Source of the DNA: Streptomyces ochraceiscleroticus
Lineage (GTDB): Bacteria; Actinomycetota; Actinomycetes; Streptomycetales; Streptomycetaceae
Length of the DNA stretch: 64,000 nt
Assembly (NCBI RefSeq): GCF_000720485.1
Contig: NZ_JOAX01000017.1
Coordinates: 62,001-126,000 of the forward strand
Direction: 5' to 3'
The translations under genes and the position numbers were made by a program. Below are positions 35,564-45,257 of this stretch, one piece after another. Below the pieces are notes generated by a model that was not told the origin of the DNA, did not search any database, and saw only the letters and a list, made by a program, of their open reading frames with translations. Every line of letters begins with the position of its first letter. Position 1 is the first letter of the stretch.

Positions 35564-36343
35564 TCAGCCGCTCTTCTTGCCGCGCAGCTTGTCCAGGCGG
35601 GAGCCGACGCCCCAGGCCGTCACGCGCCACAGGGCCTCCACGACGATGTCGCGGTTCATCTTGCTGTCGCCCCGCTCGCGTTCGACGAACGTGATGGGTA
35701 CCTCGACGACGTGGTAGCCGGCCTCGACGGCCCGCCGGGCCAGGTCGACCTGGAAGCAGTACCCCTGCGAGGCGACCTCCTCCAGGCCCAGCCCCTGCAG
35801 TGTCTCCTTGCGGAAGGCCCGGAAGCCGCCGGTGACGTCCCGGATCGGCACGTCCAGCAGCAGCCGGGAGTACGTGCTGCCGCCGCGGGAGAGGAACTCG
35901 CGGTACTTGGGCCAGTTCACCACCCGGCCGCCGGGCATCCAGCGCGAGCCGAGCACGAGGTCGGCGCCCTTCAGGGCGGTCAGCAGCCGGGGCAGTTCCT
36001 CGGGCTGGTGGGAGCCGTCGGCGTCCATCTCCACGAGGACGTCGTAGCCGTGCTCGATGCCCCACTGGAAGCCCGCGAGGTAGGCGGCGCCCAGGCCCTC
36101 CTTGCCCTGGCGGTGCAGGACGTGCACGTGGTCGTCGGCCGCGGCCAGTTCGTCGGCGAGCTTGCCCGTGCCGTCCGGGCTGTTGTCGTCGGCGACCAGT
36201 ACGTGCGCGGCGGGCACTCCGGCGCGCACCCGGTCGACGACCGGCTTGATGTTCTCCGCCTCGTTGAACGTCGGAATGATCACCAAGATGTCGCCCAGCG
36301 GTCCGTACTGCCGCCGCTCGCCGCCCTGTCCGCCGTCTGTCAC
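35564..36343 (-). CDS. ppm1: polyprenol monophosphomannose synthase (Ppm/DPM1-like, GT2)
   Basis: 259 residues from GTG 36343 with AAGGGA upstream. GT2 signatures: ILVIIPTFNEAENIKPVVDR, VLVADDNSPDGTGKLADEL (nucleotide-binding D-D), VLVEMDADGSHQPEELPRL (D-x-D), SRGGSTYSRLLLDVPIRDVT and GGFRAFRKETL. Transfers mannose from GDP-mannose to polyprenyl phosphate, feeding protein O-mannosylation and glycolipids. The start overlaps the lnt stop (GTGA, 36340-36343). Lnt and Ppm are fused or adjacent throughout Actinobacteria, so the coupling is conserved. Confidence 0.95.
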   Translation of the reverse strand: MTDGGQGGERRQYGPLGDILVIIPTFNEAENIKPVVDRVRAGVPAAHVLVADDNSPDGTGKLADELAAADDHVHVLHRQGKEGLGAAYLAGFQWGIEHGYDVLVEMDADGSHQPEELPRLLTALKGADLVLGSRWMPGGRVVNWPKYREFLSRGGSTYSRLLLDVPIRDVTGGFRAFRKETLQGLGLEEVASQGYCFQVDLARRAVEAGYHVVEVPITFVERERGDSKMNRDIVVEALWRVTAWGVGSRLDKLRGKKSG

Positions 36344-38052
36344 TGCTGTCCCTTCCCGTCCTTCGTACGCCCGCGCCGGCCGAGCACGAAGGCGGCAGCG
36401 CAGGACAGAAGGCCCACCATAGCGATCACCCATTCCGGAGACGCGCCGACGCGGTCGGCGACGGTCTTTTCCTCCCGCAGCGGAAGGCTCGCGCTGACCA
36501 CGCCCTGGGTGAATTCGGGGATGCGGTGGGTGATTTCGCCGTTCGGGGCGACGACGGCGCTGATGCCGCTGGTGGCCGCGGTGACGACTGCGCGGCCGTG
36601 CTCGACGGCGCGCAGCCGGGACATCGCGAGCTGCTGCTCGGGCTGGCCGGTGCGCCCGTAGGTGGCGTTGTTGGTCTGCACGATGAGGGCGCGCGCCCCG
36701 GCGTTCACGGTGTCGTGCACGATCTCGTCGTACGCCACCTCGAAGCAGATGACGTCGCCGAGCTTCGCGCCCGCCATGTTCATCACGCCGGTGTGGTCAC
36801 CGGGGTAGAAGTCGCGCGGCACCCGCTGGAGGCGCGTGATGACCTTGCTGAGTTCCTTGCGGAAGGGCACGTACTCGCCGAACGGCACCGGGTGCTGCTT
36901 GGTGTACGAGGCGCCGGGGCCGGTCTTCGGGTCCCAGAGGATGCCTTCGTTGAAGACGTAGCCGGACTTGGTCGGGTGGTCCACGAGGGCGCCGACGAGC
37001 ACGGGGACCCCGATCGCCCGCACGGCCTTGTTGATCCGGTCGTACGCCTCCGGGTACTGGAAGGGGTCCAGGTCGGAGGAGTTCTCCGGCCAGATGACGA
37101 GGTCGGGCTTCTTGGCGCGGCCGGCCTTCACGTCGGCGGCCAGCTTCTCGGTGGCGCGGGCGTGATTTTCCGTGATCATCATCGGGCGGCCGAGGAAGTC
37201 CATGCCGGGCTGCTGCACGTTGCCCTGCACGACGGCGATGTCCAGGTGGTCGGTGGCCTCGGTCGGTACCGGCACGGCGTACCCGGCGACGGTGACGGCC
37301 GCGGCGAGCCCGAAGGCTTCGAGGGCCGGGAGGGCCCGGCGCAGCCGCGTACCGGCCGCGCTGTCCGCCCGGCGGAGCTGCCAGAGCGTCACGGCGAGTG
37401 CGGCGAGCAGCGCGCCGGTGAGCGCGACGGCGAAGGTCACCAGGGGCGCGCCGCCGAGGGCGGCCAACGGGGTGTAGGGCGAGCCGGTGTTGGCGAAGGC
37501 GAGCCGGCCCCAGGGGAAGCCCCCGAAGGGCACGCGGTCGCGGGCCCATTCCTGGGCGACCCACAGGCAGGCGGCCCACAGGGGCCATGCCTTCAGGCGC
37601 GAGGTGACCGCCAGTCCGGCGCCGAGCAGCGCTACGAAGACGGCCTCGGCGAAGGCGAGGCCGATCACGGCGTCCCAGCCGACCACGTGCAGCCACTTCA
37701 GCAGCAGGAAGAAGAAGGGCCAGCCGAACACCAGGCCGGTCCAGGCCGCCTGACGTGCCGTACGGCCGCGGGTGAGCAGGCTGAGTCCCGCCACCGCCAC
37801 GATGGACAGCGGCCACAGGTCGTACGGCGGGAAGGCGAGCCCCAGGGTGAGTCCGGCGAGGACCGCGAGTACCGTGCGCGGCGTTTCGCGGCGCACGAGG
37901 GCGGCGAGGCGCCGCAGGCGTCCGGGGCGGCGTTCTGCGGCGTCGGGCGCCTCGGTGGCCACGGGGCCGCCGTCGGCGGCGGGGCCGTCCCCGCCAGGGC
38001 CCTTGGCGGGGCCTGGCACGGCTTCGGCGGTGGTTTCGGAGCCCGATGGCAC
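36340..38052 (-). CDS. lnt: apolipoprotein N-acyltransferase
   Basis: 570 residues from GTG 38052 with AGGAAGG upstream. A ~50-residue low-complexity N-terminus is followed by 6-7 membrane helices (~60-260) and a periplasmic nitrilase-like domain (~270-510). The catalytic triad is visible as E323 (VIWPENS), K385 (YTKQHPVPFGE) and C436 (DVICFE). A last helix lies at ~540-560. It adds the third acyl chain to lipoproteins. Operonic with the mannosyltransferase gene. Confidence 0.95.
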   Translation of the reverse strand: MPSGSETTAEAVPGPAKGPGGDGPAADGGPVATEAPDAAERRPGRLRRLAALVRRETPRTVLAVLAGLTLGLAFPPYDLWPLSIVAVAGLSLLTRGRTARQAAWTGLVFGWPFFFLLLKWLHVVGWDAVIGLAFAEAVFVALLGAGLAVTSRLKAWPLWAACLWVAQEWARDRVPFGGFPWGRLAFANTGSPYTPLAALGGAPLVTFAVALTGALLAALAVTLWQLRRADSAAGTRLRRALPALEAFGLAAAVTVAGYAVPVPTEATDHLDIAVVQGNVQQPGMDFLGRPMMITENHARATEKLAADVKAGRAKKPDLVIWPENSSDLDPFQYPEAYDRINKAVRAIGVPVLVGALVDHPTKSGYVFNEGILWDPKTGPGASYTKQHPVPFGEYVPFRKELSKVITRLQRVPRDFYPGDHTGVMNMAGAKLGDVICFEVAYDEIVHDTVNAGARALIVQTNNATYGRTGQPEQQLAMSRLRAVEHGRAVVTAATSGISAVVAPNGEITHRIPEFTQGVVSASLPLREEKTVADRVGASPEWVIAMVGLLSCAAAFVLGRRGRTKDGKGQQ

Positions 38053-38642
38053 AGTCGCGGCCTTCCTGCAGGTCGTGCGGTGGTGAGCCGACGGTACAAC
38101 GGGGCGCGTGCGCGCGGGACGCCGGTGACCGGTACGGGTACGCGCGCTCGCTCTCTGTGAGGCGAGGACGGTGCCGCTTACGGGGAGAGGGCCTCGTGAC
38201 GAGGCGGGGTGCGGGTGGGGCGGAGATCCGCGGGGTGCGGATCGGGGCCCGGCGCCCTTCGGGCCGACCTGGGGCCCGCTGGCTGCGGGTCGACCGAGAG
38301 CCGTTGTCTACTGAGCGTCCGGGCCCCACCCGGGTCGCACCCGCCGACCTGCCGAAACCTGAACCGTCGCTTCCGTGCCGCAGGGGTGGACCTGGCTCCC
38401 AGTTGTGGTGTGCCGTGCGGCGCACCACCCCATGGCCCAGCTGCGTTCGACGGCTGCGCGGAGGTCTGCCGGTCGGACGTCCTTGTGGTGGACTCGGCCG
38501 AACCTACCGGCCGCCGACGGGCTCCTGTCAACATCTGTTCTACCTGCGTCGTTTTTGCGTTCAACCAGGTCAGTGCCGAACTGCCGCAGGTAGGGCGAGT
38601 ACGCGCCGGGCACGTCGCCCGGCGGCACCCGCCGTGGGAGGT
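38053..38642. other. 590-bp interval without a supportable gene
   Basis: Between lnt and the amidohydrolase, both on the minus strand. Open frames cross it on the minus strand (for instance 38178-38564), but they have no SD, weak third-position GC bias and no recognisable domain. There is an A/T-richer patch (38540-38570) that on the minus strand reads TTGAAC, 16 nt, TAGAAC, a possible promoter directed towards lnt. GC-rich hairpins occur around 38245-38280. It could be a long lnt leader, a non-coding RNA or decayed sequence. Confidence 0.4.
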
Positions 38643-40283
38643 TCACTCGTTCGGCCGCTGGAAGACGGTCCGGCCGCCGACGACCGTCCGCAGGCAGCGC
38701 GGCAGCTCCTGGCCGGGGGTGAGGTCGGGCAGGCCGGGGGTGCCGGAGCGGGGGTCGGTGGACCAGCGCTCGACGCGCTCGTCGGGGGCCTGGACGAGCA
38801 GTTCGCCGGTGTGCCAGACCGCGTAGTCGGCGGGTGCGCCCGGTACGAGGATGCCCGCGTCGTCGCGGCCGACGGCCCGCCAGCCGCCGCGGGTGTGTGC
38901 GGTGAATGCAGCGCGCGCGGAGATGCCGTGTCCGGGGGTGCGGTGGAAGACGGCGGCGCGGACGGTGCCCCAGGGGTCGAGCGGGGTGACGGGGCTGTCG
39001 GAGCCGAGGGCGAGCGGGACGCCGGCCTTGAGGAGGGCTGCGTAGGGGTTGAGGGTGCGGGCCCGTTCGGCGCCGAGGCGGGTGGCGTACATGCCGTGCT
39101 CGCCGCCCCACAGGGCGTCGAAGGAGGGCTGTACGGAGGCGGTCAGGGCGAGTTCGGCGAAGCCGGAGATGGTGGCCGGGGTGAGCATCTCGCAGTGTTC
39201 GATGCGGTGCCGGGCGGCGCGTACCCGGTCCAGGCCGACGCGGTCGGCTGCCGTCCGTACGCCGTCGACGACGGCGGTGAGTCCGGCGTCGCCGATGGCG
39301 TGGAAGCCTGCCTGGAGGCCGGCTTCGGTGCAGGCGGCGACGTGCGCGGCGACGGTGTCGGCGTCGAGCAGTGCGTTGCCCGTGTGCGCGGCGTCGGCGT
39401 ACGGGGTGCAGAGGTGGGCGGTGTGGGAGCCGAGCGAGCCGTCGGCGAACAGGTCGCCCGCGGCGCCGACGGCGCCGAGCTTCCTGATCCGCTCCGCGTC
39501 CTTTGCGGTTGTGATGAGCTCGCCCCAGTAGCCGACGACGCGCGGGCCGTCGCCGGCGGCGGCGCGGGCGAGCAGCGCGGTCAGGTCGTCCTCGCCGGAG
39601 ATCTCCGGGCCGGCGCATTCGTGGACGGTGCCGATGCCGAGCGACGCGGCGTGCGCGAGCGCGGCGGCCTGTGCGTCGGCGCGCTGGGCGGGGGTGACGG
39701 TGTCGTAGGCGGCTTGCCGGACGGCGTGGTGGGCGTCGCCGGTGAGCGGCCCGGCGGGGTCGAATCCGGCGCGTTCCCGCAGGCCGGGGACGAGGTCCTG
39801 GAGGGCGGTGGTGACGGCGGCGGAGTGCACGTCGATGCGGCTGAGGTAGAGCGGGCGGCCGCCGGTGGCTTCATCCAGCTCGGTGCGGGAGGGCGGGCGG
39901 CCCTCGGGCCAGGCGGAGGCGTCCCAGCCGTGGCCGAGCAGTACGCGGTCGGCGGGACGGGCCGCGGCGAAGGAGCGAATGCGCTCCAGGGCGCCGGAGA
40001 GGGAGCGGGTGTCGCTGAGGTCCAGGCCGGTCAGCGCGAGCCCGGTGGCGGTGGTGTGCACATGTGCGTCAGTGAACGCGGGGGTCACGAGCGCGCCGTC
40101 GAGGTCGATGACCTCGTCGACCCCGTCGGCGAAGGAGTCGGCGGCGCCCTCGGAGCCGACCCAGGCGACCGAGCCGCCCTCGACGACCATGGCGGTGGCG
40201 AAGGGGTCGGCCGGGCTGTGGACCTCGCCGCGGCGCAGCAGGACGGTGCGGTCGGGGGCCGGTGCGGGGGTGCGTTCACTCAT
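38643..40283 (-). CDS. amidohydrolase, YtcJ-like metal-dependent hydrolase
   Basis: 546 residues. Amidohydrolase-3 family: N-terminal composite domain, VTPAFTDAHVHTTATGLAL (first metal His pair), LLGHGWDASAWPEG, SLGSHTAHLCTPYADAAH, GLQAGFHAIGDAGLTAVVDG (His), HRIEHCEMLTPATISGFAEL (His), and PLALGSDSPVTPLDPW (metal Asp). The C-terminus (GILVPGAPADYAVW) closes the composite domain. Substrates are amides or cyclic nitrogen compounds; none specific can be named. No signal peptide. Confidence 0.9.
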   Translation of the reverse strand: MSERTPAPAPDRTVLLRRGEVHSPADPFATAMVVEGGSVAWVGSEGAADSFADGVDEVIDLDGALVTPAFTDAHVHTTATGLALTGLDLSDTRSLSGALERIRSFAAARPADRVLLGHGWDASAWPEGRPPSRTELDEATGGRPLYLSRIDVHSAAVTTALQDLVPGLRERAGFDPAGPLTGDAHHAVRQAAYDTVTPAQRADAQAAALAHAASLGIGTVHECAGPEISGEDDLTALLARAAAGDGPRVVGYWGELITTAKDAERIRKLGAVGAAGDLFADGSLGSHTAHLCTPYADAAHTGNALLDADTVAAHVAACTEAGLQAGFHAIGDAGLTAVVDGVRTAADRVGLDRVRAARHRIEHCEMLTPATISGFAELALTASVQPSFDALWGGEHGMYATRLGAERARTLNPYAALLKAGVPLALGSDSPVTPLDPWGTVRAAVFHRTPGHGISARAAFTAHTRGGWRAVGRDDAGILVPGAPADYAVWHTGELLVQAPDERVERWSTDPRSGTPGLPDLTPGQELPRCLRTVVGGRTVFQRPNE

Positions 40284-40391
40284 ACCGGACAGTTTCGCCC
40301 CTGCGCGTGCCCGGCGGTCGCGCGGGGTGGGTGTGGCGCGGCCGTACCCGTACGGTGCCGCCGCCCCTTGAGGGCCCGCGGGCCCCCCGCT

Positions 40392-40832
40392 TCAGATGCG
40401 GGGCGGCCGGGCCTCGTACGGCGTGGACAGCACCACGGTGGTGCGCGTCGAGACGCCCGCGAGGGTACGGATGCGGGTCAGCAGGTGCTCCAGGTCCAGC
40501 GGCGCGGCCACCCGGACCTTGAGGATGTAGTTCTCGTCGCCCGCGACGCTGTGGCATGCCTCCAGTTCGGGGACCTCGGCCAGCCGCTCGGCGATGTCGT
40601 CCGGGGCGCTGGGGTCGAAGGGTTTGACCGAGATGAAGGCGGTCAGGGGCAGCCCCACCGCCTCGGGGTCGACGATGGCGGCATAGCCGCGGATCACGCC
40701 GCGCTGCTCCAGTCTGCGCACGCGCTGATGCACCGCCGAGGTGGACAGGCCAGTGGCCTTGCCCAGGTCGGTGTAGCTCATCCGCCCGTCCTTGACGAGC
40801 AGATCCACGATTTGTCGGTCCAGCTCCTCCAC
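40392..40832 (-). CDS. Lrp/AsnC-family transcriptional regulator
   Basis: 146 residues. HTH at 2-55 (MEELDRQIVDLLVKDGRMSY, LSTSAVHQRVRRLEQRGVIR), RAM domain at ~65-140 with GYAAIVDPEAVGLPLTAFIS and CHSVAGDENYILKVRVAAP, the G-D-x-D/N-Y-x-L effector motif. No divergent enzyme gene shares its promoter closely, so the regulon is likely elsewhere or the regulator acts on itself and the amidohydrolase downstream on the same strand. Confidence 0.93.
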   Translation of the reverse strand: MEELDRQIVDLLVKDGRMSYTDLGKATGLSTSAVHQRVRRLEQRGVIRGYAAIVDPEAVGLPLTAFISVKPFDPSAPDDIAERLAEVPELEACHSVAGDENYILKVRVAAPLDLEHLLTRIRTLAGVSTRTTVVLSTPYEARPPRI

Positions 40833-41049
40833 ACGATCAACCTACTGTGCCGGAGCACTACGGCGCAGCTCGCGCCGGATCGTGGACACCGCGCGCCCCC
40901 CTGTGTGACGAAGACCACACCCTTCACTCCGTGTCCGGCCGGAAGCCGAGATTATGCAGCGGAGAGGCAGGGAAATGCTCGTGGTGGTCGAGGCCGCCCA
41001 ACACAGGACGATGGCGGTACTCGCAGCCCACCCGAGGGGGATGGACATC

Positions 41050-41454
41050 ATGCGACGCCCTAAGCAGGAATCCACGCTGGAGAACACCGCCGCCCAGGAG
41101 GGCGACAGTTTCCGCGACGACGACTTCGACGCCTTCGACACCGTCGAGCTCTACCGCGTCAGCTGCCCGGACTGCGGGCAGCCCATCGCGCTGCTCGCCG
41201 ACGAGGACACGCTGCCCGAGCACGCGGTCTGCTCCTCGCCCTGGAACCCCTTCGGCCTGACGGTCTGCCAGGGGTCCGGCCGGGGCGTGGCCGAGACGGC
41301 CTCCGCCGATGACGTACTGGCCCCCCAGGAGCAGGACAGCGGCATGCTCCTGACGCTCCCGGCGGGCCTGGACTGGCGCACCCAGCCGTTCTCCCACGTG
41401 GGCGGCCCCGGCTCCCGTCCGGTGCGCGTCCCCCTGATGCGCCGGCACCGCTGA
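41050..41454 (+). CDS. hypothetical protein with single CxxC knuckle
   Basis: 134 residues from ATG 41050, placed nine bases after GAGGGGG. The middle has VELYRVSCPDCGQPIALLAD, one zinc-knuckle-like CPDC, with two more cysteines at AVCSSPWNPFGLTVCQ about 25 residues later, so a four-Cys metal site is possible. Acidic N-terminal half, basic end (MRRHR). I recognise no named family. A gene of this kind sits near the chitinase in S. coelicolor as I recall it. Earlier in-frame ATGs exist at 40954 and 41041. Confidence 0.7.
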   Translation: MRRPKQESTLENTAAQEGDSFRDDDFDAFDTVELYRVSCPDCGQPIALLADEDTLPEHAVCSSPWNPFGLTVCQGSGRGVAETASADDVLAPQEQDSGMLLTLPAGLDWRTQPFSHVGGPGSRPVRVPLMRRHR

Positions 41455-41619
41455 CGCGCCCGCGGACCGGCAACCGCGACATCACCGTGCGAGTGAGCCG
41501 CCCGACTCACTCGCACCCTCTTGCCGCACGATGAGCACCCGCCTCCCGCAATACGGCCTTTGACGCTCCGTCAGCGGTACTGCGCCGCCTGCGGGCTGTG
41601 CCGTCAGCGGGCCGTACCG

Positions 41620-42792
41620 TCAGCGTGACTCGGGGCCCGCGAGGTGCCGGGCGATGACCATCCGCTGGATCTGGTTGGTGCCCTCGACGATCTGCAGGAC
41701 CTTGGCCTCGCGCATATAGCGCTCGGCCGGGAAGTCCGCGGTGTAGCCGTACCCTCCGAGCAGTTGGACCGCGTCGGTCGTGATGCGCATCGCCGCGTCC
41801 GAGCAGAAGAGCTTGGCCATGGCCGCTTCCTTGGTGAAGGGGCGGCCCTCGTCCCGCAGCCGCGCCGCGGTCAGGTAGAGCGACCGTCCGGCCGTCACCT
41901 GCGTGGCCATGTCGGCGAGCATGAAGCGCAGCCCCTGGTAGTCGGCGAGGGGGCGGCCGAACTGACGGCGGGTCGCGACGTACCCCAGCGCCTCATCGAG
42001 GGCCGCCTGCGCCACACCCACGGCGCACGCGGCGATGCCGAGCCGGCCGGAGTCCAGCGCGTCGAGCGCGATGGCGAAGCCCTGGCCCTCCTCGCCGATC
42101 CGGCGCGCGTCCCCGATCCGCACCCCGTCGAAGTGCACTTGCGCCGTGGGCGAGCCCTTCATGCCCATCTTGCGCTCCGGCGCGGCGGCGCTCAGCCCCT
42201 CGGCGTCGCCGGGCACCAGGAAGGCCGTGATGCCGTGCGCGCCCGCTCCCCCGGTGCGGGCGAGGACGGTGTAGAAGTCGGCGATGCCGCCGTGGGTGGT
42301 CCACGCCTTCGTGCCGTCCAGGACCCAGGTGTCACCGTCGCGCGTGGCGCGGGTGGTCAGGGACGCGGCGTCCGACCCGGCGGCGGGCTCGGAGAGGCAG
42401 TACGCGCCGAGCAGCCCGCCGCCGAGCATCGCGGGCAGGTGCTCGGCACGCTGCTCCTTCGTGCCGTACGCGGCGAGCGCGTGGCAGGCCAGGGTGTGGA
42501 CGCTGACGCCGAGGCCGACGGTGAGCCGGGCGGTGGCCAGCTCTTCGAGGACCTGGAGGTAGACCTCGTACGGCTGGCCGCCCCCGCCGAACTCCTCGGC
42601 GTAGGCCAGGCCGAGCAGGCCCGACTCCGAGAGCAGGGTGAAGAGCTCGCGGGGGAACCGGCCCACCTCCTCCTCGGCGGCGGCCGTGGGCGCGATCTCG
42701 CGGGCCGCCAGATCGCGTACGAGCGTCATGAGCTGGCGGGCTTCGTCGGTGGGCAGCCTGCGGTCCACGGGCCTGGGGCCGTACTCGGTCAT
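41620..42792 (-). CDS. acyl-CoA dehydrogenase
   Basis: 390 residues from ATG 42792 with GGGAGGAG upstream. Family signatures: LLGLAYAEEFGGGGQPYEVY, YCLSEPAAGSDAASLTTRAT, WVLDGTKAWTTHGGIADFYT, RRQFGRPLADYQGLRFMLAD, QLLGGYGYTADFPAERYMRE and QIVEGTNQIQRMVIARHL (catalytic Glu in VEGT). FAD-dependent alpha,beta-dehydrogenation of acyl-CoA in fatty or branched acid catabolism. Distinct from the dehydrogenase at 11166. Divergent from the chitinase. Confidence 0.93.
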   Translation of the reverse strand: MTEYGPRPVDRRLPTDEARQLMTLVRDLAAREIAPTAAAEEEVGRFPRELFTLLSESGLLGLAYAEEFGGGGQPYEVYLQVLEELATARLTVGLGVSVHTLACHALAAYGTKEQRAEHLPAMLGGGLLGAYCLSEPAAGSDAASLTTRATRDGDTWVLDGTKAWTTHGGIADFYTVLARTGGAGAHGITAFLVPGDAEGLSAAAPERKMGMKGSPTAQVHFDGVRIGDARRIGEEGQGFAIALDALDSGRLGIAACAVGVAQAALDEALGYVATRRQFGRPLADYQGLRFMLADMATQVTAGRSLYLTAARLRDEGRPFTKEAAMAKLFCSDAAMRITTDAVQLLGGYGYTADFPAERYMREAKVLQIVEGTNQIQRMVIARHLAGPESR

Positions 42793-43003
42793 GGCGGCGC
42801 TCTCCTCCCTGTAGGGCACTGCGGCGCGCGCCGCTCGGGTGGCGCGGCGCGACCGGTCCCACTGCCGTGATGGTCTCTCTCCGGGTCGCGGAAGGCGATG
42901 ACCTGCGGCGGTGGCGCAAGGAGTATGCCCAATACGGCGGTGTCCTTCACTCCTTGATCGGCTTCTTCCGGTGGTCGCCGGATCGTGTGCGGGAGTTCAG
43001 CAA

Positions 43004-43046
43004 ATTGGTCCAAACCATTGACCGAGTTGGTCTAGTCCTTCTACCT
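43004..43046 (+). promoter_or_regulatory. chitinase promoter with DasR/chi-type direct repeats
   Basis: Two related boxes, ATTGGTCCAAACCATT (43004-43019) and GTTGGTCTAGTCCTTC (43026-43041). They match the TGGTCTAGACCA-type repeats of Streptomyces chitinase promoters and the DasR dre (ACTGGTCTAGACCACT). TTGACC (43018-43023), 17 nt, CTACCT (43041-43046) is a fitting -35/-10 that the boxes overlap. The rest of the 343-bp gap 42793-43135 holds the acyl-CoA dehydrogenase start region and nothing else I can support. Confidence 0.75.
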
Positions 43047-43135
43047 TCTCCCCCGACGCTCCACGCGTTCGGCGCCACTGCGGACGCAGGTCACAGCACT
43101 TCCCCCTCGATGGACCCCCACTCCGAGGAGCAACC

Positions 43136-44425
<1,290 letters not shown>

Positions 44426-44450
44426 CACCCCTCGGGCGAGTCGTACGTGA

Positions 44451-44477
44451 GGGCGGGTGGCTGCGGCCGCCCGCCCT
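44451..44477 (+). terminator. intrinsic terminator of the chitinase gene
   Basis: GGGCGGGTGG pairs with GGCCGCCCGCCC with a slight bulge, 25 bp downstream of the stop, followed by TTCGTCGT. Confidence 0.75.
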
Positions 44478-44519
44478 TCGTCGTGCCCGTCATGGTCACC
44501 GCCCTTCGTCGTGCAGCAC

Positions 44520-44551
44520 TGTTGACGCACCGTCAACAAGGGCCCTAATCT
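44520..44551 (+). promoter_or_regulatory. promoter of the DUF6230 gene overlapping an operator palindrome
   Basis: TTGACG (44522-44527), 18 nt, TAATCT (44546-44551). The -35 lies inside TGTTGACG-CAC-CGTCAACA (44520-44538), an 8-bp-arm palindrome of the size bound by TetR-type repressors. No regulator gene is adjacent. Confidence 0.6.
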
Positions 44552-44639
44552 CTCGACAGCTACCTTCGTTACCGCAAGTAACCGCACGTCAGCGCTGTGA
44601 CCGTACCGCCATGACCGAGCGCTCCCCCGGGAGGAAGCA

Positions 44640-45257
44640 GTGGGCAGGAATCAGCGGGCCGTACCGGAAGAAGGCCGCACGTCCTGGAGGAAGAGCGCGG
44701 CCCTGGCCGTGCCGGCGGTACTGGCCGTCGGGGCGCTGGCGACCGTGATGGCGCAGGGCGTACTCGCCGCGTCGTTCGCCGTCTCCGGCACCAACTTTCA
44801 GGTGACTTCGGGCAAGTTGACCAGCGACGGGCTGGCCTCGTACGTACACACCGACCGCACCGCCGACGGCACCGGCCATCCGGTGGCCCTGCTCGGCATC
44901 GGCACGGCGCGACTCTCCGACATCTGCCAGTCGGCGCAGGTCAGCACGCCGATGGGGCCGGTGGTCTTCAAACTCACCGCGGGCGGGAAGGCGGGCCCCG
45001 TCACCGCGGACAACCTCGTCATCGACGGGGAGGACCTGGTCGGCGACGCGCGCTTCGGCACGGCGCAGATCGGCCGGGACGCCTCGACGCTGGACGAAGT
45101 ACCGGGCATCCGCGGCCCGAAGGGGAAATTCGGACTGCAGGCCGGTGACATCGAGGTCGCGGGCGTGAAGTCGCACGCCTGGTCGGCCACGGGCGGCAAC
45201 TTCCGCCTCAAGGGCCTGAAGCTGGGCGTCAGCCTGGACGGCGAGAAATGCTTCTGA
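44640..45257 (+). CDS. DUF6230 family exported protein
   Basis: 205 residues from GTG 44640, with GGGAGGAA upstream. One N-terminal membrane/signal helix (SAALAVPAVLAVGALATVMA), then an exported beta-rich domain beginning ASFAVSGTNFQVTSGKLTSD and ending with GLKLGVSLDGEKCF. DUF6230 proteins are actinobacterial, of unknown function, and always seem paired with DUF6114 membrane proteins, as here. The 10-bp overlap with the next gene implies coupled translation and a joint complex. Confidence 0.82.
   Translation: MGRNQRAVPEEGRTSWRKSAALAVPAVLAVGALATVMAQGVLAASFAVSGTNFQVTSGKLTSDGLASYVHTDRTADGTGHPVALLGIGTARLSDICQSAQVSTPMGPVVFKLTAGGKAGPVTADNLVIDGEDLVGDARFGTAQIGRDASTLDEVPGIRGPKGKFGLQAGDIEVAGVKSHAWSATGGNFRLKGLKLGVSLDGEKCF

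Noticed and set aside
38178..38564. A 128-codon minus-strand frame in the gap before lnt
   Set aside because: No SD, TTG start, no domain, weaker third-position GC bias than neighbours. Kept only as part of the unexplained gap.
40372..40385. GGGCCCGCGGGCCC as a terminator of the Lrp gene
   Set aside because: The loop would be two bases or fewer and the stem is short; a GC-rich palindrome of this kind is common by chance in this genome.
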